This document shows, piece after piece, positions 6,835-12,251 of a stretch of DNA of 13,223 nt. Each line of letters begins with the position of its first letter. Within the stretch, counting starts at the first letter, position 1. This stretch comes from an uncultured Actinomycetospora sp. (GTDB lineage Bacteria; Actinomycetota; Actinomycetes; Mycobacteriales; Pseudonocardiaceae), in assembly GCA_902805495.1 (NCBI GenBank), contig CADCTH010000301.1, forward strand, positions 1-13,223. Direction: 5' to 3'. Made by a program: the position numbers and the translations under genes. The notes below the pieces were generated by a model, which was given only the letters and a program-made list of their open reading frames with translations, was not told the origin of the DNA and made no database searches.

Positions 6835-7293
6835 GTGAGCGTGACGACCGACCGTCTGCGGGACCTGCTCGAGACGACGCAGGGCGACCTGCCGCCGCTC
6901 ACGACGGAGCTGATCCGCGACCTCGACCTGCCCGAGCTGCTGCCCATCGCGGACGTGGCGGCGCTGACCGGGGTCACCGCGCACACGCTCCGGTACTACG
7001 AACGGATCGGGCTGGTCGACGTGGCCCGTGACGCGTCGGGCCGACGTGCCTATGACCGCGACGCCGTGGGCCGGGTCGTGTTCATCACGCGCCTGCGCGA
7101 CTCGGACATGCCGATCGCGGCCATCGGGCGGTACATGGAGATGGTCAGGCAGGGCCCGGAGACCGAGCCCGAGCGCCTGGCCCTGCTCGAGGCGCACCGC
7201 GCCGACATCGTGCACCGCCTGCGCGCCCTCGAGACCGCGCTCGCCGTCGTCGACTACAAGATCACGACGTACGGCGGCGCCTGCGGTTCGTGA
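6835..7293 (+). CDS. MerR-family transcriptional regulator
   Basis: The 152-residue protein has a winged helix-turn-helix of the MerR type at about residues 38-105: LPIADVAALTGVTAHTLRYY (helix-turn-helix ending in the family's R-Y-Y), ERIGLVDVARDASGRRAYD (wing), then FITRLRDSDMPIAAIGRYME. A coiled-coil dimerisation helix follows, with RADIVHRLRALETALAVVDY near the end. About 37 residues precede the DNA-binding domain, longer than usual. A single Cys (GGACGS at the end) makes a metal-thiolate sensor unlikely, so a small-molecule or stress effector is more plausible. GTG at 6835 is chosen because the promoter's predicted start falls on it; GTG at 6841 is possible. It is divergent from the sigma factor gene with 51 bp between them. 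Its TGA stop lies in the stem of a hairpin at 7289-7324. Confidence 0.92.
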   Translation: MSVTTDRLRDLLETTQGDLPPLTTELIRDLDLPELLPIADVAALTGVTAHTLRYYERIGLVDVARDASGRRAYDRDAVGRVVFITRLRDSDMPIAAIGRYMEMVRQGPETEPERLALLEAHRADIVHRLRALETALAVVDYKITTYGGACGS

Positions 7294-7324
7294 GCTCGCG
7301 CTCCGCGCTCGTGCGCGGCTCACG
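7289..7324 (+). terminator. Hairpin overlapping the merR stop codon
   Basis: CGTGAGC (7289-7295) pairs with GCTCACG (7318-7324). After one bulged T, CGCGC (7297-7301) pairs with GCGCG (7313-7317), giving a 12-bp stem and an 11-nt loop. The merR TGA (7291-7293) is inside the left arm. The outer GTGAGC/GCTCAC is shared with the palindromic elements at 532, 8464 and 12904, but the interior differs. No T-run follows. I read it as the merR terminator. Confidence 0.6.
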
Positions 7325-7340
7325 ACCGTGATCGCCATCC

Positions 7341-7380
7341 CGGTGACGAACACCCGCAGATCTGCGGTCGTTCGTCACCG
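7341..7380. repeat. 40-bp near-perfect palindrome in the merR-eamA gap
   Basis: Arms CGGTGACGAAC (7341-7351) and GTTCGTCACCG (7370-7380) match over 11 bp. Inside lies the perfect 14-bp palindrome CCGCAGATCTGCGG (7354-7367), separated from the outer arms by two unpaired bases on each side. No second copy is in the window. It may be a second terminator after merR, a member of another dispersed palindrome family, or a protein-binding site. The flanking stretch 7381-7522 holds no gene I can support. Confidence 0.75.
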
Positions 7381-7505
7381 AATCACCGATCTTGCTGCGT
7401 CGTCTCGTCGAGAACGTACGGCCGGGTCGGCATCGACCTGATCGACCACTGCCGCCGCGCGCTGGGCTGGCGCGCCGTCCTGACCTTGCCCCGGCCGTCA
7501 CCGGC

Positions 7506-7516
7506 TGATCTGATCA
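7506..7516. promoter_or_regulatory. Possible operator upstream of the EamA transporter gene
   Basis: TGATC-T-GATCA is an 11-bp perfect dyad with a central T, 6 bp before the GTG start of the transporter gene. It resembles TCATC-T-GATGA between cobN and cobG, differing only at the two symmetric second positions. There is no strong ribosome-binding site here, so this short stretch probably holds promoter or control sequence. Function is speculative. Confidence 0.3.
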
Positions 7517-7522
7517 CCGGAC

Positions 7523-8467
7523 GTGGGCGCCGACCGGACACCGGCGCGGACCGCGCCCGGCCTCGCGATCGCGCTGCTCTCGGGGTTCGCGTTCGGGCTC
7601 GCCGGTCCGTTCGCGGCCTCGTTGCTGGCCGCGGGCTGGTCGCCCCTCGCGGTCGCGCTGGGCCGGCTGGCGGGGACCGCCGTGCTGCTCGTCGTACCGC
7701 TGGCGGTCGTCCTGGCCCGCGGGTGGCGGCCGCGCGCCGGGCACCTCCGCGCCGTCGCCGTCTACGGGCTGGTGCCGCTGGCCGGGGCGCAGGTCTGCTA
7801 CTTCAGCGCCGTCGGGCGCCTGTCGGTGGGCGTCGCGCTGCTCATCGAGTACACCGCGCCGGTCCTGCTGCTCGCGTGGACCTGGGCCCGGACCGCCGCA
7901 CGACCCCGGCCCGCGACGCTGCTGGGCGCGGGCCTCGCGATCGCGGGCCTCGTGCTCGTCCTCGTCGTCGGGCGGGGCGCGGCGGTCGACGTCGTCGGCG
8001 TGCTGTGGGGCCTGGCGGCGGCGGTGTGCCTGGCGGCGTACTTCCACCTGTCGGCGGGCGCCGCAGGCGCTCCAGGGGTCGACGGTCCGCCGGGGATCGT
8101 GCTCGTCGCGGGCGGCGCGCTGGTGGGCAGCGCGGTCGTCGTGCTCGTCGGCGTCGTGGGCCTGCTGCCCCTGCGGGCGACCACGGCCCCGATCGACCTC
8201 GCCGGCGCGACCGCGCCGTGGTGGGTCGGCGTGGTGCTGGTGGCGGCGCTGTCGACGACGCTCGCCTACCTCACGGGCATCGCCGCCGTCGGCCGGCTGG
8301 GCTCGCGGCTCGCGTCGTTCGTCGGGCTGAGCGAGGTGCTCTTCGCCGTGCTCGGGGCGTGGTGGCTGGTCGCCCAGCGCCCCACGCTCGCCCAGGTCAC
8401 CGGCGGCGCGCTCGTCGTCGGCGCCATCGCCCTGATCCGCTGGGCCGAGGTGCCTGACGGCATGTGA
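7523..8467 (+). CDS. EamA/DMT-family transporter (RhaT/RarD-like exporter)
   Basis: The 314-residue inner-membrane protein has about ten hydrophobic helices in two repeated EamA halves (roughly residues 12-150 and 160-310). Typical stretches are LAIALLSGFAFGLAGPFAAS (first helix), SVGVALLIEYTAPVLLLAWT (fourth helix, with the family's Y-x-x-P) and TTLAYLTGIAAVGRLGSRLA in the second half, followed by SEVLFAVLGAWWLVAQRP. DMT-family proteins of this type mostly export small metabolites or amino acids; the substrate cannot be read from sequence. The GTG at 7523 is the only usable start, because the frame is closed by TGA at 7511-7513. Its TGA stop (8465-8467) lies within the left arm of a hairpin element. 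It is convergent with cobN, and no functional link to cobalamin synthesis is evident beyond proximity. Confidence 0.92.
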   Translation: MGADRTPARTAPGLAIALLSGFAFGLAGPFAASLLAAGWSPLAVALGRLAGTAVLLVVPLAVVLARGWRPRAGHLRAVAVYGLVPLAGAQVCYFSAVGRLSVGVALLIEYTAPVLLLAWTWARTAARPRPATLLGAGLAIAGLVLVLVVGRGAAVDVVGVLWGLAAAVCLAAYFHLSAGAAGAPGVDGPPGIVLVAGGALVGSAVVVLVGVVGLLPLRATTAPIDLAGATAPWWVGVVLVAALSTTLAYLTGIAAVGRLGSRLASFVGLSEVLFAVLGAWWLVAQRPTLAQVTGGALVVGAIALIRWAEVPDGM

Positions 8468-8503
8468 GCACCTCTTGGTGCTCCAGCACCGAGAAGTGCT
8501 CAC
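8464..8503. repeat. Palindromic element copy 2: 19-bp stem between eamA and cobN
   Basis: Arms at 8464-8482 and 8485-8503 (19 nt each) flank a 2-nt loop. They match at 17 of 19 positions; one of the two differences would be a G-U pair in RNA. The outer arms are GTGAGCAC and GTGCTCAC. The right arm, AGCACCGAGAAGTGCTCAC, is identical over all 19 nt to bases 12928-12946 inside cobG. The transporter's TGA stop is in the left arm, and the cobN TAG stop begins 6 bp beyond the right arm. It probably acts as a bidirectional terminator. No T-run follows the stem. Confidence 0.88.
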
Positions 8504-8509
8504 CTGCCG

Positions 8510-11500
8510 CTAGGCACCCTCGGCGTCGCCCTCCGCCTCGAGGAAGGCATCGCGGAGAGCCGAGACCATCGCCGGGTCGGGCTCGGCCCACAGTCCCCGA
8601 TCGACGGCCTCGAGGAGGCGCTCCGCCATCCCGTGCAGCGCCCACGGGTTGGCCTCGCGCAGGAACGCGCGGTTCTCGGGGTCGAGCACGTAGTTCTCGG
8701 TCAGCGAGCCGTACATCCAGTCGCTCACCGTGCCCGCGGTCGCGTCCCAGCCGAACAGGTAGTCGACGGTCGCGGCCATCTCGAACGCGCCCTTGTACCC
8801 GTGGCGGCGCATCGCGGCCATCCAGCGCGGGTTGACGACGCGGCTCCGGAAGACCCGCGCCGTCTCCTCGATCAGCGAGCGCGTCTTCACGTTCTCCGGG
8901 CGCGTCGAGTCCCCGACGTACGCCGCCGGCGCCGCCCCCGTCAGCGCGCGCACCGTGGCGATCATGCCGCCGTGGTACTGGTAGTAGTCGTCGGAGTCGG
9001 CGATGTCGTGCTCGCGGGTGTCGATGTTCTTCGCCGCCACCGCGATCCGCCGGTACGCCGCACGCATCTCGTCGACCGCCGACTCGCCCTGGCGCCCGCG
9101 CCCGTACGCGTGCCCGCCCCACGTCGTGTAGATCTCGGCGAGGTCGGCGTCGCCGCGCCACTCGCGCGAGTCCATCGCCTGCAGCAGGCCCGCCCCGTAC
9201 GCCCCGGGCGGCGAGCCGAAGATCCGCGTCGTCGCCGCCTGCCAGTCCGACCCGGAGGCGACGTCGGCCCGCGCGTGCGCCGCTACGAAGTTGTCCTCGT
9301 CGGCCTCCTCGAGCCCGGCCACCAGCTGCACCGCGTCGTCCATCGTGGCCACGACGTGCGGGAACGCGTCGCGGAAGAACCCGGAGATGCGCAGCACGAC
9401 GTCGACGCGCGGCCGCTGCAGCTCCTCGGCGGAGACCACCTCGAGCCCCGTCACCCGCCGCGACGCCTCGTCCCACACCGGCCGCACGCCCATCAGCGCG
9501 AGCGCCTCGGCCACGTCGTCGCCGCTGGTGCGCATCGCCGCGGTCCCCCACAGCGACAGGCCGACCGACGTCGGCCACTCGCCGTCGTGGTCGGCGCGGT
9601 ACCGCTCGAGCAGCGAGTCGGCGAGCATCTGCCCGGTCTCCCAGGCCAGCCGCGACGGCACCGCGCGCGGGTCGATCGAGTAGAAGTTGCGCCCGGTCGG
9701 CAGGACGTTGACCAGCCCGCGCAGCGGTGACCCGCTCGGCCCCGCCTCCACGTGCCCGCCGTCGAGGGCGTGCAGGACGCCTGTGATCTCGTCGGTGGTC
9801 CTGTTCAGCCGCGGGACGACCTCGGTCGCGGCGAAGCTCAGGATGTCGGTGACGGTCGCGTGCTCGGTGCCCAGCACCTCGAGGGTGACGTCGGGAACGT
9901 CCGCGATCGACCAGGCCCGCTTCTCCATCCCGAGCACCAGCGAGTGCGCGGTCTCCTCGAAGCGGTCGGTGTCGGCGCGCGACGTCGACCCGTCCTCGAC
10001 CATGCCCAGGGCCTCGCGCAGCCCCGGCAGCGAGTTCGTCCCCGACCACAGCTGCCGCGCCCGCAGCACCGCGAGCACCATGTCGACGCGCTCCTGCCCG
10101 CCGGGCGCCTGCCCGAGCACGTGCAGGCCGTCGCGGATCTGGGCGTCCTTGATCTCGCAGAGCCAGCCGTCGAGGTGCATGACGAAGTCGTCGAAGCGCT
10201 CGTCCTCGGGCTGGTCGGAGACCCCGAGGTCGCTGTCGAGCTTCGCGGCCTGGATCAGCTGCCAGATCTGGCCGCGGATCGCGGTGATCTTGCCGGGGTC
10301 CATCGCCTGGATCGAGGCGTACTCGTCGAGCAGCTGCTCGAGGCGCGCGAGGTCGCCGTACGACTCGGCGCGTGCCATCGGGGGGACGAGGTGGTCGACG
10401 AGCGTCGCGTGCGCCCGGCGCTTGGCCTGCGTGCCCTCGCCCGGGTCGTTGACGAGGAACGGGTAGACCAGCGGCAGGTCGCCGAGGATCGGGTCGGGCG
10501 CGCAGGACGCCGACAGGGCCGCGGTCTTGCCCGGGAGCCATTCGAGGTTGCCGTGCTTGCCGACGTGCACCAGGGCGTGCGCGCCGAACGTGGCCTGCAG
10601 CCAGCGGTAGGCCGCGAGGTAGTGGTGCGAGGGCGGCAGGTCGGGGTCGTGGTAGATCGCGATCGGGTTCTCGCCGAACCCGCGCGGCGGCTGCATCATC
10701 ACGACGACGTTGTCGCGCTGCAGGGCGGCGACGGTGATGGCGTCGTCGTGCAGGAACATCGAGCCCGGCGCCGGGCCCCAGTGCTCCTCGACGCCCGCGC
10801 GGAAGTCCTCGGGCAGGGTCGCGAACCAGGCCGTGTACTCGTCGACCGGCACGCGCGCGGGGTTCGCCGCGAGCTGCTCCTCGGTGAGCCAGTCCTGGTC
10901 GTAGCCGCCGGCGTCGATGAGGGCACGGATGAGCAGGTCACCCTCCTGCTCGGCGAGACCAGGGACGTCGCCGATGGTGTAGCCCTGGTCCTTCATCGCC
11001 GCCAGAAGCCGGACCACCGACGCCGGCGTGTCGAGGCCGACCGCGTTGCCGATGCGCGCGTGCTTGGTCGGGTAGGCGGAGAGGACCAGCGCGATCTTCT
11101 TCTCGGCGTTCGGGACGTGGCGCAGCCGGGCGTGGCTCACCGCCAGCCCCGCGACGCGCGCCGCCCGCTCGGGGTCGGCGACGTAGACGGGCAGCCCGTC
11201 GGCGTCGGTCTCCTTGAACGAGAACGGCACGGTGATGATCCGGCCGTCGAACTCGGGGATGGCCACCTGGTTCGCGGCGTCCAGGGGGCTCACGCCGTCG
11301 TCGTCGCCGAGCCACTCCTCGCGGCTGCGCGTGAGGCACAGCGCCTGCAGGATCGGGACGTCGAGCGCCGCGAGCGCCCCGGTGTCCCAGCTCTCGTCGT
11401 CCTGGCCCGCGCTGGCCGCCGCGGGCCGCGACCCGCCGGCCGCGAGCACGGTCGTCACCAGCACGTCGGCCTGCTGCAGGACCTCGACCAGCCCGTCGTC

Positions 11501-12103
11501 GGGGCTGCGCAGCGAGGAGCAGAACACCGGCTCGGGCACCCCGCCGGCGTCGACCACCGCGCGGCACAGGGCGTCGACGAACGCGGTGTTCCCGGCCATG
11601 TGGTGCGCGCGGTAGTAGACGACGGCGACGCGGGGACCCGCGCCCGCCGGCCGCTCCCAGCCGTCGAGGCGGCCCCACGTCGGCATCTCGGCGGGCGGGT
11701 CGAAGCCGTGGCCGGTGAGCAGGACGGTGTCGGAGAGGAAGTGGTGCAGCTGCGCGAGGTTCTCCGGCCCGCCCTGGGCGAGGTAGAGGTGCGCCTGCGT
11801 CGCGACGCCGACCGGCACCGTCGACGACTCCATCAGCTGCGCGTCCGGGCTCTGCTCCCCGCCGAGGACGACGACGGGGCGCGGCTGCGAGGGCGCGAGA
11901 AGGGCGTCGAGCCCGTCCTCCCACGCCTGGCGACCACCGAGCAGGCGCACCACGACGAGGTCGACGCCGTCGAGCAGGCCGTCCAGCTCGTCGCCGACCG
12001 CGACGCGCGACGGGTTGGCCCACCGCCACGCGCCCTCGTGCCCCGGGGCGCTCGCGCGCGCCGAGCGCAGGTCGGTGTCGGACGTCGACAGCAGCAACAG
12101 CAC
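8510..12103 (-). CDS. cobN: Cobaltochelatase large subunit CobN (aerobic pathway)
   Basis: The 1197-residue protein has the size of actinobacterial CobN, the tetrapyrrole-binding subunit that, with the AAA+ partners CobS and CobT (or ChlI/ChlD-type equivalents), inserts Co2+ into hydrogenobyrinic acid a,c-diamide using ATP. Diagnostic segments in order: LLLLSTSDTDLRSARASAPG at the N-terminus; YYRAHHMAGNTAFVDALC; VAIPEFDGRIITVPFSFKE; ALVLSAYPTKHARIGNAVGL; the family signature HVGKHGNLEWLPGK around H517; LVYPFLVNDPGEGTQAKRRA; SVGLSLWGTAAMRTSGDDVA; and near the C-terminus KNIDTREHDIADSDDYYQYH and NPRWMAAMRRHGYKGAFEMA. The GTG at 12103 has GGGAG 6 nt upstream and puts the first strand at residue 2. 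It is divergent from cobG, as in mycobacteria, and convergent with the transporter gene. No frameshift or missing motif is apparent. Confidence 0.97.
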   Translation of the reverse strand: MLLLLSTSDTDLRSARASAPGHEGAWRWANPSRVAVGDELDGLLDGVDLVVVRLLGGRQAWEDGLDALLAPSQPRPVVVLGGEQSPDAQLMESSTVPVGVATQAHLYLAQGGPENLAQLHHFLSDTVLLTGHGFDPPAEMPTWGRLDGWERPAGAGPRVAVVYYRAHHMAGNTAFVDALCRAVVDAGGVPEPVFCSSLRSPDDGLVEVLQQADVLVTTVLAAGGSRPAAASAGQDDESWDTGALAALDVPILQALCLTRSREEWLGDDDGVSPLDAANQVAIPEFDGRIITVPFSFKETDADGLPVYVADPERAARVAGLAVSHARLRHVPNAEKKIALVLSAYPTKHARIGNAVGLDTPASVVRLLAAMKDQGYTIGDVPGLAEQEGDLLIRALIDAGGYDQDWLTEEQLAANPARVPVDEYTAWFATLPEDFRAGVEEHWGPAPGSMFLHDDAITVAALQRDNVVVMMQPPRGFGENPIAIYHDPDLPPSHHYLAAYRWLQATFGAHALVHVGKHGNLEWLPGKTAALSASCAPDPILGDLPLVYPFLVNDPGEGTQAKRRAHATLVDHLVPPMARAESYGDLARLEQLLDEYASIQAMDPGKITAIRGQIWQLIQAAKLDSDLGVSDQPEDERFDDFVMHLDGWLCEIKDAQIRDGLHVLGQAPGGQERVDMVLAVLRARQLWSGTNSLPGLREALGMVEDGSTSRADTDRFEETAHSLVLGMEKRAWSIADVPDVTLEVLGTEHATVTDILSFAATEVVPRLNRTTDEITGVLHALDGGHVEAGPSGSPLRGLVNVLPTGRNFYSIDPRAVPSRLAWETGQMLADSLLERYRADHDGEWPTSVGLSLWGTAAMRTSGDDVAEALALMGVRPVWDEASRRVTGLEVVSAEELQRPRVDVVLRISGFFRDAFPHVVATMDDAVQLVAGLEEADEDNFVAAHARADVASGSDWQAATTRIFGSPPGAYGAGLLQAMDSREWRGDADLAEIYTTWGGHAYGRGRQGESAVDEMRAAYRRIAVAAKNIDTREHDIADSDDYYQYHGGMIATVRALTGAAPAAYVGDSTRPENVKTRSLIEETARVFRSRVVNPRWMAAMRRHGYKGAFEMAATVDYLFGWDATAGTVSDWMYGSLTENYVLDPENRAFLREANPWALHGMAERLLEAVDRGLWAEPDPAMVSALRDAFLEAEGDAEGA

Positions 12104-12157
12104 CGGCGCTCCCGGGGGTCGGTGGTCGGGCGACGGCTGGGACCAACCGCCGCCTGA

Positions 12158-12233
12158 TCATCTGATGAGACATCGTGACACGGGCGCACCGGACGGGACG
12201 AGGCTCGCGGCGCTCTCACATCTGAGCATCTGA
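12158..12233. promoter_or_regulatory. Repeated CATCTGA motifs in the cobN-cobG divergent region
   Basis: The 148-bp gap between cobN and cobG holds the heptamer CATCTGA three times: 12159-12165, 12219-12225 and 12227-12233. The first lies inside the dyad TCATC-T-GATGA (12158-12168), and the last two are direct repeats with an 8-bp period. Repeated motifs here suggest operator sites for a regulator of both genes. No B12-box or other cobalamin riboswitch signature was seen on either strand. The binding protein is unknown. Confidence 0.45.
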
Positions 12234-12244
12234 CTAGATAGTGT
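12215..12244 (+). promoter_or_regulatory. Candidate promoter of cobG with leaderless start
   Basis: CTCACA (12215-12220, 4 of 6 matches to TTGACA) and TAGTGT (12239-12244, fits TANNNT) are 18 bp apart. A transcript starting 7-8 nt after the -10 would begin at or just before the cobG ATG (12252), consistent with a leaderless message and with the absence of a ribosome-binding site. Two CATCTGA repeats occupy the spacer, so a bound regulator would block polymerase. Confidence 0.4.
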
Positions 12245-12251
12245 GACGTCG

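Noticed and set aside
7289..7380. CRISPR array or tRNA gene from the clustered hairpins after merR
   Set aside because: The two hairpins have different sequences, there is no repeat-spacer pattern, and no cloverleaf or TTC-arm consensus is visible.
8397..10541. Minus-strand open frame of 714 codons overlapping cobN in another phase
   Set aside because: It is a phase-shifted shadow of cobN; only the 8510-12103 frame carries CobN motifs.
12174..12180. TGTCACG on the minus strand upstream of cobN as a second ECF41 promoter
   Set aside because: The bases 16 nt downstream read TCAG, not CGTC or GGTC, so the -10 part is missing.
12104..12251. Cobalamin riboswitch
   Set aside because: No B12-box-like sequence or multi-helix arrangement could be identified on either strand in the short gap.
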